This document shows, piece after piece, positions 54,896-63,782 of a stretch of DNA of 64,000 nt. The translations under genes and the position numbers were made by a program. The notes below the pieces were generated by a model. It was not told the DNA's origin and ran no database searches. It saw nothing but the letters and a program-made list of their open reading frames with translations. Source of the DNA: HKCCE3408 sp038530555 (GTDB lineage: Bacteria > Pseudomonadota > Alphaproteobacteria > Rhodobacterales > Rhodobacteraceae); the NCBI GenBank assembly GCA_038530555.1, contig JBCBCN010000001.1, positions 186,001 through 250,000 on the forward strand. Reading direction: 5' to 3'. Numbering within the stretch: the stretch's first letter is position 1; each line of letters opens with the position of its first letter.

Positions 54896-55858
54896 CTAGC
54901 GTCGGGTCCAGCCCCACAAACAGATCAGCTCCATCGCAACATGCGCGGCGGCCACGGCGGTGATGCCGCTTTGATCGTAAGCTGGGGCGACCTCGACAAC
55001 GTCGCCGCCTTTCAGGTCGATCCCGGCAAGCTCTCGCAGCATAATCGCCGCCTGCCCGCTGCTCAGCCCGCCCCAAACCGGCGTGCCTGTACCCGGGGCA
55101 TAGGCTGGATCGAGGCCATCGATGTCAAAACTCAGATAGACCGGGGCGTCGCCCACGAGCTCCCGCGCCTGGGCGGCAATCGCGGCGGGTCCGCGTTCGT
55201 GCACGGCACGCGCATCCAAGATGGCAATGCCGAGATTGTCGTCCACGACGGTGCGAATGCCGATATGGACGGAGCGTGATACATCGATCAGCCCCTCTTG
55301 CACCGCAGTGTAGCAGAACGTGGCGTGATCGACGCGGCTAGGCTCATAATTGGGCCAGGTATCGGTATGGGCATCGACCTGGATCAGCGCCATCGGACCA
55401 TACTTCGCGGCATGGGCCCGCAGGATCGGCAGAGTGATCGAGTGATCGCCCCCCAGCGTGATCGCCCCCGTCCCCGTCGCCAGGATCCCGGCAATATGCG
55501 CCTCGATCAGTCCGGGCACATCCGGCACTTGAGCATAGTCAAAGGCCATATCGCCGTAATCGGCGATGGCCAGAGCCTCGAGCGGTGAATACCCGTCCCA
55601 GCCATAGGGCGGGTCATAGGGTTGCAGGGCGGAGGCCTCGCGGATCGCGCGCGGCCCGAACCGCGCGCCGGGCCGGTTGGTGACGGCTTGGTCGAAGGGG
55701 ATCCCGGTGATCGCCAGATCGGCGGCGCCTAGATCCTTGGTGAAGCGGCGCCTCAGAAAGCTCATAGCGCCTGAAAACGTGTTTTCGAAAGCCAGACCGC
55801 GCAACTCTTGGGCGGTGAAGGCCCGGTCGATCTGGGTTTTCGCGTCCTCCAAGGCCAT
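54896..55858 (-). CDS. speB: Agmatinase-family ureohydrolase
   Basis: A 320-residue arginase/agmatinase with the dimanganese ligands in GGDHSITLP, DAHTDTWPNYE and SFDIDGLDPAYAPGTGTP. Agmatinase turns agmatine into putrescine and urea; related enzymes use guanidinobutyrate. The family is certain, the substrate less so. The ATG at 55858 is used. Confidence 0.9.
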   Translation of the reverse strand: MALEDAKTQIDRAFTAQELRGLAFENTFSGAMSFLRRRFTKDLGAADLAITGIPFDQAVTNRPGARFGPRAIREASALQPYDPPYGWDGYSPLEALAIADYGDMAFDYAQVPDVPGLIEAHIAGILATGTGAITLGGDHSITLPILRAHAAKYGPMALIQVDAHTDTWPNYEPSRVDHATFCYTAVQEGLIDVSRSVHIGIRTVVDDNLGIAILDARAVHERGPAAIAAQARELVGDAPVYLSFDIDGLDPAYAPGTGTPVWGGLSSGQAAIMLRELAGIDLKGGDVVEVAPAYDQSGITAVAAAHVAMELICLWGWTRR

Positions 55859-55962
55859 GTCCGCCCCTCCCGCTGCACAAGTCTGCCAACTCAGCATGGC
55901 CGAGCGGCTTCAATCAAGATATGTAGCAATCAGATATCAATTTAGCCCGCAAGTGAGTCGGC

Positions 55963-56469
55963 ATGACCGAGCAAGACACGCTGAAATCGCAGTTTCTCGA
56001 AGGCATGAGCCGGTCGGCCGCCTCAGTCTCCGTGGTGACGACCGACGGACCGGCCGGACGCGCAGGGGTGACGGTCAGCGCGATGACCTCGATCTCGGCG
56101 GATGGCGCGCAACCCACGATGCTGGCCTGCCTTAATGAGACCACCTCAGCGCTGGGGCCGCTTTTGAAAAACGAGGCCTTTTGCATCAACGTCCTGCGGA
56201 TCGATCAGAACGAGATCTCCGACGTATTCTCCAGCCGTGTGGAAGCGCCTGGCGGCGATAAGTTCAACGCAACGCCCCATACGCTGTCAGCCACCGGCGC
56301 GCCGCGCCTCACAGAGGCCCTGGTGAGCTTTGACTGCACGCTGATGTCCGCTCTTAGGGTCGGCTCGCATTACGTCTGCATCGGAGCCGTACAAGAAGTG
56401 CACCTCGCGGGTGAGGGAAAGCCGTTGCTTTACGGAATGCGCCGGTATCTCAGGCCAGAGCATCACTGA
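55963..56469 (+). CDS. Flavin reductase (FMN-binding split-barrel)
   Basis: A 168-residue flavin reductase domain protein of the DIM6/NTAB/HpaC type. SVVTTDGPAGRAGVTVSAMTS and the loop CLNETTSALGPLLKNEAFCINVL are typical of FMN-binding reductases that supply reduced flavin to a two-component monooxygenase. No monooxygenase gene is nearby, so its partner is unknown. Confidence 0.88.
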   Translation: MTEQDTLKSQFLEGMSRSAASVSVVTTDGPAGRAGVTVSAMTSISADGAQPTMLACLNETTSALGPLLKNEAFCINVLRIDQNEISDVFSSRVEAPGGDKFNATPHTLSATGAPRLTEALVSFDCTLMSALRVGSHYVCIGAVQEVHLAGEGKPLLYGMRRYLRPEHH

Positions 56470-56526
56470 GCCCTAAGGGGAAAGATTATGCCCTTTGCGC
56501 GGGGATCCAGCGCATCGCCGAAAGTT

Positions 56527-56549
56527 GAGTATTTATGGAAAAATGAAGG
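56527..56549 (+). repeat. Dispersed intergenic motif
   Basis: GAGTATTTATGGAAAAATGA core, the same as at 23571-23597 and 34252-34280, between the convergent flavin reductase and M20 genes. Confidence 0.5.
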
Positions 56550-57719
56550 CTACGGAGCCTTGAGCGGCTGCGCGCGTTCGACGAGGCGGGCGAAGAGGCT
56601 TGCCCCGATCGGCGCGATCCGGTCGTTGAAGTCAAATCCTGAATTGTGCAGAGGCGGGCCCTCGCCCGCGCCGAGCAACAGGTAGGCGCCGGGGCGCGCT
56701 TCGAGCATATAGGCAAAGTCCTCCGCCCCCATATCGCGCCCGAATTCGGCATCGACGCGGTCTTCCCCCACAACATCCGCCGCAACATCGGCGGCGAAGG
56801 CAGCCTCATCTGGCGTATTCACAGTCGCGGGATAGCCGCGCGTATAAACCACGCGCGCCGCAAGATTGTGAGCCGCGGCGATGCCTTCCGCGATCTCAGC
56901 GCAGCGGCGTTCAGCCAGGTCGCGCATCTCAGGCGCAAAACTGCGCACTGTTCCACAGATATAGCAGCTTTCGGGGATGATGTTGTCTGCGGTGCCGGCG
57001 TGGATTTGCGTGACCGATATCACCAACTCATCCTGCGCGGTGATGTTGCGGCTGACGATGGTTTGCAGCGCTTGGACCAGGGCCACGGCACCAGGGATCG
57101 GGTCTCGGCTGCGGGCGGGCAGCGCGCCATGCCCGCCCGCCCCGTCGAGCCATATCTCAATCGTATCGGCCGCCGCCAGGATCGGGCCCGGCGTCGTAAA
57201 GATCTCACCCTCGGGTAGGCCGGGGGAATTGTGCATCGCAAAGACTTGCTCGATGCCGAACCGCTCCATGATGCCCTCTTGCACCATGACCTCAGCCCCT
57301 GCACCGTTTTCTTCGGCCGGTTGAAAAATCAATGCAGCTTTGCCCCGGAAGGCTCTGGTTTCGCTCAAATATCGCGCCGCGCCCAGAAGCATCGTGACAT
57401 GCCCATCATGGCCGCAAGCATGCATCCGACCGGGGACCTGTGAGCCATAGTTGAGCCCGGTCTCCTCTTCGATGGGTAAGGCATCCATATCGGCGCGCAG
57501 GCCAATGACGGGTCCCGGCTCTTGGCCTTCGATCACCGCAACAAGGCCGGTTTCTGCGATGCCTGTCTCGATTTGATCGATGCCGAATTCTTGCAAACGC
57601 TGAACGATGAAGTCCGCCGTGGCGTGACACGCGAAGCCGAGCTCTGGGTTCGCGTGGAGATGCTGGCGCCAGGCGGTCATATCCTCTGCAAAAGCGGCGA
57701 TTCTATTCAAAACTGGCAT
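56550..57719 (-). CDS. M20-family amidohydrolase (hippurate hydrolase-like)
   Basis: A 389-residue zinc amidohydrolase. RQHLHANPELGFACHATA, GRMHACGHDGHVTMLLGAA and the FQPAEENGAGAEVMVQEG blocks carry the metal ligands. The family removes acyl groups from amino acids (hippurate, N-acetyl amino acids, indole-acetyl-amino acids). GGAGG just ahead of the ATG at 57719 fixes the start. Confidence 0.92.
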   Translation of the reverse strand: MPVLNRIAAFAEDMTAWRQHLHANPELGFACHATADFIVQRLQEFGIDQIETGIAETGLVAVIEGQEPGPVIGLRADMDALPIEEETGLNYGSQVPGRMHACGHDGHVTMLLGAARYLSETRAFRGKAALIFQPAEENGAGAEVMVQEGIMERFGIEQVFAMHNSPGLPEGEIFTTPGPILAAADTIEIWLDGAGGHGALPARSRDPIPGAVALVQALQTIVSRNITAQDELVISVTQIHAGTADNIIPESCYICGTVRSFAPEMRDLAERRCAEIAEGIAAAHNLAARVVYTRGYPATVNTPDEAAFAADVAADVVGEDRVDAEFGRDMGAEDFAYMLEARPGAYLLLGAGEGPPLHNSGFDFNDRIAPIGASLFARLVERAQPLKAP

Positions 57720-57811
57720 GTCTGCCTCCGTTTCACCCCGCCCCTTCTCAGACCGACGCCCTGACCACTCCGCTCCATGGTCAATCGACGCGCAAGCTGT
57801 CATGAGGGGCC

Positions 57812-58648
57812 ATGAGCGAAGATAAGGCAAGCGCAATCGACCCGACATTTGCCGGCGGCGGCCCAGGTGCGGGATTGCCTCGCCTGCTAGAGATCATGCG
57901 CCGCCTGCGCGACCCCCAGACAGGCTGTCCGTGGGATATCGAGCAAAGCTTCGAGACAATCGCCCCCTACACCATCGAGGAGGCGTATGAGGTCGCCGAC
58001 GCCATCGAGCGCGCGGCCTGGGGTGAGCTTGAAAGCGAGTTAGGCGATCTGTTGTTGCAGGTCGTCTATCACGCCCAAATCGCCTCAGAGCGCGGGCTGT
58101 TCGACTTTGACCGAGTGGCCCAAGCGGTCTCGCAAAAAATGATCGACCGTCACCCCCATGTCTTCGGGGATCAAAGCCGGGACAAAACCGCCGAGGAGCA
58201 GAGCGCGGATTGGGAAGCCGTCAAAGCGGCCGAGCGGGCCGGACGCGCGCGCGGTGGCGTTCTCGACGATGTGGCGGCCAATCTGCCCGCCCTGATGCGC
58301 GCCGAAAAGCTGCAAAAGCGCGCCGCTCGCGTCGGCTTTGACTGGCCCGAGACCGGCGATGTTCTTGCCAAACTGGCGGAAGAAAGCGCCGAACTGGTCG
58401 CTGCGCGCGATAGCAAATCGCCCGAGCAGATCCAGGACGAGATGGGCGATTTATTGTTCGTGATGGCAAACTTGGCGCGCCATCTTAAAGTCGATCCTGA
58501 AACCGCCCTGCGCGGCGCCAATGCCAAGTTCACCCGGCGCTTCGCCTATATCGAGCGGGCCCTCGCCGAGGACGGCCGCTCGCCCGCCCAAAGCGACCTG
58601 GCCGAGATGGATGCGCTCTGGAATCGTGCCAAGGCGGCGGGGTTATGA
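57812..58648 (+). CDS. mazG: Nucleoside triphosphate pyrophosphohydrolase MazG
   Basis: A 278-residue tandem-domain MazG that hydrolyses NTPs to NMPs and PPi and can lower ppGpp or aberrant nucleotides. Each half keeps the EExxE/ELGD pattern (TIEEAYEVADAIE, ESELGDLLLQVVYHAQ; EESAELVAARD, DEMGDLLFVMANLARH). Its stop overlaps the ATG of the EamA transporter gene by 4 bases. Confidence 0.95.
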   Translation: MSEDKASAIDPTFAGGGPGAGLPRLLEIMRRLRDPQTGCPWDIEQSFETIAPYTIEEAYEVADAIERAAWGELESELGDLLLQVVYHAQIASERGLFDFDRVAQAVSQKMIDRHPHVFGDQSRDKTAEEQSADWEAVKAAERAGRARGGVLDDVAANLPALMRAEKLQKRAARVGFDWPETGDVLAKLAEESAELVAARDSKSPEQIQDEMGDLLFVMANLARHLKVDPETALRGANAKFTRRFAYIERALAEDGRSPAQSDLAEMDALWNRAKAAGL

Positions 58649-59568
58649 CGTCTCAGAGCGCGCCGCGCGCGCATGCCGCACCCAATCCCGTGGCGCCTGA
58701 TCGGCCAGGTCTTGCCGCGGTCTGGATGATCGGCGCGATTGTGTCTTTCTCGACCATGGCCGTGGCTGGCCGCGAGGCAGGTCTCACTTTCGATACGTTC
58801 GAAATTATGACTTATCGCTCTGCTGTGGGCATTCTCATAATGCTGGCAGTGCTGACCGCGATGCGCCGTTGGAACGAGGTCTCACGCGCCAACCTTACGC
58901 TCCACGGCGCGCGCAATTTGGCGCATTTTACCGCACAGAACCTGTGGTTTTACGCGATCACCGTGATCCCGCTCGCGCAGGTCTTCGCGCTTGAGTTTAC
59001 CTCGCCGCTCTGGGTGATCGTCTTGGCGGCGCTGTTTCTGGGCGAGCGGATGACGTGGCTCAAGGCAGGGGTTGGTGTAATCGGCTTTCTTGGCGTGCTC
59101 TTGGTGGTGCGGCCCGGTGCCGTTCCCCTGTCGGCTGGAATGCTCGCTGCAGCGGCGGCGGCTTTTGGGTTTGCGGTGACAGCGATCTTCACCAAAAAGC
59201 TCACCCAGAGGGAAAGTATCCTGTCGATCATGCTTTACCTGACCGCGATGCAGCTTGGGTTTGGCCTGATCTGCAGCTTGGCTGATGGCCAAATCGCCTG
59301 GCCTGAGACGGGGCAATGGGGCTGGCTCATCACCATCGGGGTTTGCGGGCTAGCCGCACATTTCTGCCTGACCACAGCGCTGAGCCTGGCACCGGCGAGC
59401 CTTGTGATGCCAGTCGATTTCGTGCGTCTGCCCCTGATCGCGATCATCGGTGTGTTGCTTTACCAAGAGGCACTGGATTGGGCGGTTTTGGCGGGGGCGA
59501 CACTGATCTTTGGGGCCAACTATCTCAACATCCTGGCCTCACAGCGCGCCGCCACCCGATCCGCCTGA
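58645..59568 (+). CDS. EamA/DMT-family transporter
   Basis: A 307-residue protein with about ten hydrophobic helices and the duplicated EamA domain, resembling RhtA/YdcZ-like metabolite exporters (start AAVWMIGAIVSFSTMAVAGREAG; TSPLWVIVLAALFLGERMTWLK). Substrate unknown. Coupled to mazG. Confidence 0.88.
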   Translation: MTSQSAPRAHAAPNPVAPDRPGLAAVWMIGAIVSFSTMAVAGREAGLTFDTFEIMTYRSAVGILIMLAVLTAMRRWNEVSRANLTLHGARNLAHFTAQNLWFYAITVIPLAQVFALEFTSPLWVIVLAALFLGERMTWLKAGVGVIGFLGVLLVVRPGAVPLSAGMLAAAAAAFGFAVTAIFTKKLTQRESILSIMLYLTAMQLGFGLICSLADGQIAWPETGQWGWLITIGVCGLAAHFCLTTALSLAPASLVMPVDFVRLPLIAIIGVLLYQEALDWAVLAGATLIFGANYLNILASQRAATRSA

Positions 59569-59754
59569 GCCACGGCACAAACCGGCCGATCTGCCCGATT
59601 GTAGCATTTCGGTCACGCTTGCCCGGCAATCCCATCAAAAACAGACAGCTAAACTGTCGTGACGCTGGGGAATTCTAGACCGATTGCCGTATCTTTAGGC
59701 AAGAGCAGTACAAGGCCCGCATTTCACTCTGCGGGGATGGGAGAGGGATAATCC

Positions 59755-60846
59755 ATGAAGACAGCTATGAAAGCCGCAGCAGCGCTTCTGGCCACGACGG
59801 CGGTGGCCCAGGCCGGTGGCATTGAACGCGGCAACCAATCCGTTGGCATCCTGTTCGAGGAAGGCCGCTATGTTGAGCTTGGGTTCACCAACGTCTCACC
59901 GGACATTTCGGGTGTCTCGTCGGCAACCACTGGCTCGTCGGGTGATATCGCACCGAGCTATCGGTCGCTGACCTTCCGCTACCGCCAGGACATCAACGCC
60001 AATCTCTCCTTCGCCCTGATCGGGGAAGAGCATATCGGCGCAGAGGTTGCATATCCCGCGGGTGCGCCCTACCCGATCCAGGGAGCAAGCGCGAGCGTTG
60101 ACGGCTACAGCCTCACAGGCCTTTTGCGGTACGAATTTCCGACCCAATTCTCAGTCTATGGCGGCGTGCGCGTCAGCCGCGCCTCCGGTGAGGCAAGTCT
60201 GCCCTTCGCTGCCAACTACACGCTTGAGACCAACGCCGATACGGCCGTGGGTTTTGTTGCCGGTGTTGCCTACGAAGTGCCGGAAATCGCCCTGCGTGTC
60301 TCGCTGACCTACAGCTCCGCGTATGACCATGAGTTCGACGCAACCGAGGGCGGCCCGGTCCCGGGCAACACGACCTTCACCTCGGAAATCCCGCAATCAC
60401 TGTTCCTGGAAGCGCAGTCGGGCATTGCCGAGGACACGCTGCTGTTTGGCTCGATCCGCTGGGTCGACTGGACCGAGTTCGACATCACGCCGACCAACTA
60501 TACCACCTTCGTGGTGCCGGGTGGCTCGCTCGTCAGCTACGACGACGACACCATCACCTACACAATCGGTGTGGGTCGTCGCTTCTCCGACAGTCTGTCA
60601 GGCGCCGTCTCGGTGGTCTACGAGCCCGAGAACAACAGCCTGCCGGGTTCCAATCTTGGTCCAACCGATGGCCGCATTGGCCTTGGGATCGGTGGAACCT
60701 ACACCACGCCCGAAGGCGTCGAGATCTCGGGCGGCATCCAGTATTCCTGGCTTGGCAACACGATCACGGAACCCGCGGTCGGCACCGGCACCTTCGAAGG
60801 CAACACGACCATCGCCGCAGGTGTGACCGTGGGCTTTAGCTTCTAA
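59755..60846 (+). CDS. OMPP1/FadL-family outer-membrane protein
   Basis: A 363-residue outer-membrane beta-barrel. A signal peptide (KAAAALLATTAVAQA) is followed by alternating amphipathic strands and a C-terminal FSF, the BAM recognition end. The pattern fits the OMPP1/FadL/TodX family, which passes long-chain fatty acids or other hydrophobic molecules across the outer membrane. A strong terminator follows. GGGAGAGGG precedes the ATG. Confidence 0.87.
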   Translation: MKTAMKAAAALLATTAVAQAGGIERGNQSVGILFEEGRYVELGFTNVSPDISGVSSATTGSSGDIAPSYRSLTFRYRQDINANLSFALIGEEHIGAEVAYPAGAPYPIQGASASVDGYSLTGLLRYEFPTQFSVYGGVRVSRASGEASLPFAANYTLETNADTAVGFVAGVAYEVPEIALRVSLTYSSAYDHEFDATEGGPVPGNTTFTSEIPQSLFLEAQSGIAEDTLLFGSIRWVDWTEFDITPTNYTTFVVPGGSLVSYDDDTITYTIGVGRRFSDSLSGAVSVVYEPENNSLPGSNLGPTDGRIGLGIGGTYTTPEGVEISGGIQYSWLGNTITEPAVGTGTFEGNTTIAAGVTVGFSF

Positions 60847-60872
60847 ACGAGCCCTCCAAATCCAAAATTAAG

Positions 60873-60905
60873 CCCCCGCCCGACCCCGGCGGGGGTTTCT
60901 TTTTG
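60873..60905 (+). terminator. Intrinsic terminator after the FadL-like gene
   Basis: Stem CCCCCGCC/GGCGGGGG (60873-60880 with 60888-60895) followed by TTTCTTTTTG. Confidence 0.9.
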
Positions 60906-60975
60906 CGCCAACCTTACCGGCGCTTTGCGCAGCTTTCGGATCGCGCGCGCAGCTGGCCCGTGACACACTGGCCCC

Positions 60976-61905
60976 ATGCAACCCGAGCTAACCACACGCG
61001 CCTGGGCCGATCTCATCCTTCTCGGTCTGATCTGGGGCGCTTCGTTTCTGGCCATCAAACTGGCCCTGGGAGAGCTGCCGGTGATCACACTCGTGGCGCA
61101 CCGGGTCTTTTGGGCGGCAGCACTCCTCTGGGCGCTCGCGCTCTGGCGCGGCTGGTCGATGCCGCGCGGTGCGCGGATCTGGGGCGCGTTCTTGGTCATG
61201 GGCACACTCAACAACATCGTCCCCTTCCTGCTGATGGCCTGGGGGCAGCAATTCATCGAGACGGGCCTGACGGCGATCTTCAACTCGGCCACTGCGATCT
61301 GGGGCGTCCTGGTCGCGGCCCTCTTCTTCGCCGATGAGCGGCTCAGCGCCCGCCGCGTCACAGGCGTGGCCCTGGCCTTTGGCGGTGTCGTTCTGGCCCT
61401 CGGCGCCGAAGCGCTGCGCGGTTTCGATCTCAGATCACTGGCACAGCTCGCGGTCCTGGCCGGAACGCTCAGCTATGCGTTTGCTTCAGCCTGGGCGCGG
61501 TCCCGGCTCAGCCACCTCCCGCCGCAAGTGGCCGCCACGGGCATGCTCACCGCCGCAAGTGCGCTCATGCTGCCCCTGGCGCTGATCCTCGACGGCCCGC
61601 CGCAGGTGCCAAGCCTCGCCATCACCTACGCCGCCATCGCCTATTACGCCCTGCCCGGCACGGCCCTGGCCTATCTGCTCTATTACCGCATCGTGGCCCA
61701 GGCGGGCTCGGGCAATGCGATGCTGGTGACGCTGATCATCCCGCCGATCTCGATCATCCTCGGCGCCGTCACCTTAGGCGAACGCCTCGCCCCGACGGCG
61801 ATCGGTGGCTTTGTCCTGATCGCGGCGGGGCTGGTGGTGCTCGATGGCCGCATCCCGCGCAGGCTCTCGCATTTTCTTGCTGCACGGAACCGGGCACCGC
61901 GCTAA
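60976..61905 (+). CDS. EamA/DMT-family transporter
   Basis: A 309-residue, ten-helix EamA protein distinct from the one at 58645 (start ADLILLGLIWGASFLAIKLA; FNSATAIWGVLVAALFFADER). Related to the RarD/YdcZ drug-metabolite transporters. It is followed 11 bases later by the P-loop ATPase gene, possibly as an operon. Confidence 0.88.
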   Translation: MQPELTTRAWADLILLGLIWGASFLAIKLALGELPVITLVAHRVFWAAALLWALALWRGWSMPRGARIWGAFLVMGTLNNIVPFLLMAWGQQFIETGLTAIFNSATAIWGVLVAALFFADERLSARRVTGVALAFGGVVLALGAEALRGFDLRSLAQLAVLAGTLSYAFASAWARSRLSHLPPQVAATGMLTAASALMLPLALILDGPPQVPSLAITYAAIAYYALPGTALAYLLYYRIVAQAGSGNAMLVTLIIPPISIILGAVTLGERLAPTAIGGFVLIAAGLVVLDGRIPRRLSHFLAARNRAPR

Positions 61906-61916
61906 GCCCTCTCGCC

Positions 61917-62795
61917 ATGGCCCTGCTCTATGACAGCCCCAGCGCTTTTGCCGCCGCTCCGCAAAAACACCTGCTGTTTTTCGGCATGTCCGGCCTTGGC
62001 AAAACGCACCTGGCCAATCTGCTGCGCGGGGCGGGCGAGTGGTTTCATTACTCCATCGATTACCGCATCGGCACCGCCTATATGGGCGAGCATATTGCCG
62101 ACAATCTCAAGCGTCAGGCGATGCAGGTCCCGTTCTTGGCCGAGCTTTTGCGCTCGGATTCGATCTATCTCGGCTCCAACATCACTTTCGACAATCTCGC
62201 GCCGCTCTCGACCTTTCTGGGCAAGCCCGGCGATCCGGCCAAGGGCGGCCTGCCGTTCGCGGAATATATGCGCCGCCAAGAGCTTCATCGCCGCGCCGAG
62301 ATTAACGCGCTGCTCGACACGCCCGCCTTCATCGCCCGCGCCCGTGATCTCTACGGCTATCCGCATTTCGTCGCCGATACCGGCGGCTCGATTTGCGAAG
62401 TGGTCGACCCGGAGAACCCGGAAGACCCGGTCCTGGGCCAGCTCCGCAGCCAATGCCTGATGGTCTGGATCGAGGCCGCGGATGGCCATACCGAAGAGCT
62501 GATCGCCCGCTTTCGCCAGGCCCCCAAGCCGATGTATTACGATGGTCCGGTAATGACGGCACTTTGGACGGAATTTCTCAAGTTAAACAATACCTCAGAA
62601 GGCGACGTTGACCCCGATGACTTCGTCACCTTCGCTTATAGCAGCGCCATTGTCCGCCGCGCCCCGATCTATGCAGCGATGGCCCGGTATTGGGGGATTT
62701 CGGTGCGTGCCGCCGATGTCGCGACCGTGCGCGATGCCGCCGATTGCCTTGATCTGGTGGCCAGCGCCCTTGGCAAGCAGGGCGCCGCCGCCTAG
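61917..62795 (+). CDS. P-loop ATPase of unknown role
   Basis: A 292-residue protein. The Walker A motif GMSGLGKTH lies near residue 23, followed by HYSIDYRIGTAYMGEHI, similar to kinases and gluconate- or tRNA-kinase-like ATPases that use an Asp/Arg pair after the P-loop. A conserved TGGSIC appears later. I have seen such proteins labelled only 'ATPase' in Rhodobacteraceae. It lies just upstream of metA in the same direction. Confidence 0.75.
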   Translation: MALLYDSPSAFAAAPQKHLLFFGMSGLGKTHLANLLRGAGEWFHYSIDYRIGTAYMGEHIADNLKRQAMQVPFLAELLRSDSIYLGSNITFDNLAPLSTFLGKPGDPAKGGLPFAEYMRRQELHRRAEINALLDTPAFIARARDLYGYPHFVADTGGSICEVVDPENPEDPVLGQLRSQCLMVWIEAADGHTEELIARFRQAPKPMYYDGPVMTALWTEFLKLNNTSEGDVDPDDFVTFAYSSAIVRRAPIYAAMARYWGISVRAADVATVRDAADCLDLVASALGKQGAAA

Positions 62796-62837
62796 ATCGC
62801 AGCTTCCCACCCTGTCGTTGAGCCCGGACCGCCGCCC

Positions 62838-63782
62838 ATGCCGATCAAACTGCCCTCCTCCCTGCCCGCCTTCCGCGTTTTGCGCGATGAGGGTGTGATG
62901 GTGATGGGCGCGCGAGCAGCCGACAAACAGGACATCCGCCCGCTGCGGATCGGGCTGCTCAATCTGATGCCCAAGAAGATCCAGACCGAGACGCAATTCG
63001 CCCGTCTCATCGGCGCCTCACCCCTGCAGATCGAGTTGAGCCTCATCCGCATGACCGAGCACGAGACCAAGAACACCTCAGCCGAACATATGGCGGAGTT
63101 TTACCGCTCCTTCGCCGAGGTCGCGGCAACGGGTGAGAAGTTCGACGGGCTGATCATTACCGGCGCCCCGATTGAGCATCTGCCCTTCGAGGAGGTCACT
63201 TATTGGGGGGAGCTGACCGAGATCTTCGACTGGACGCAGACCCATGTGCATTCCACCTTCGGCGTGTGCTGGGGCGGGATGGCGATGATCAACCATTTCC
63301 ACGGTGTCGCCAAACACATGCTGAGCGAGAAGGCTTTCGGTTGTTTCCGCCACCGCGTGATGCAGCCGGCCTCTGCCTATCTGCGCGGCTTTTCCGACGA
63401 TTGCGTGATCCCCGTCAGCCGTTGGACCGAGATGCGCCAGGCCGAGATCGACGCGGCCCCGGGTCTGACCACGCTCATTGGCTCGGATGAAGTTGGGCCG
63501 TGCCTGGTCGAGGATCCCGGCCGCCGCGCGCTCTATATCTTCAACCATTTCGAATACGATTCCCACACGTTGAAGCAAGAGTTCGACCGCGACCGTGCCG
63601 AGGGTGCGCCTATCAACGTGCCCGCCAATTACTATCCCGGCGACAACCCCGAAGAGACGCCGCAGAACCGCTGGCGCAGCCACGCGCATCTCCTCTATGG
63701 CAATTGGATTTCCGAGGTGTACCTGACCACGCCCTTCGACATGGACGAGATAGGCCAAAGCAGCACGGATCTGCGCGTATGA
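62838..63782 (+). CDS. metAA: Homoserine O-acetyltransferase (MetA family)
   Basis: The first enzyme of methionine synthesis, 314 residues, MetA fold. Catalytic Cys144 in FGVCWGGMAM and the His/Glu of NHFEYDSHTL are present. The residue that sets the acyl donor is Glu113 (GAPIEHLPFE), aligned with the position that is Gly in succinyl-using E. coli MetA and Glu in acetyl-using members, so acetyl-CoA is the likely donor. Its stop overlaps the next ATG by 4 bases. Confidence 0.93.
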   Translation: MPIKLPSSLPAFRVLRDEGVMVMGARAADKQDIRPLRIGLLNLMPKKIQTETQFARLIGASPLQIELSLIRMTEHETKNTSAEHMAEFYRSFAEVAATGEKFDGLIITGAPIEHLPFEEVTYWGELTEIFDWTQTHVHSTFGVCWGGMAMINHFHGVAKHMLSEKAFGCFRHRVMQPASAYLRGFSDDCVIPVSRWTEMRQAEIDAAPGLTTLIGSDEVGPCLVEDPGRRALYIFNHFEYDSHTLKQEFDRDRAEGAPINVPANYYPGDNPEETPQNRWRSHAHLLYGNWISEVYLTTPFDMDEIGQSSTDLRV

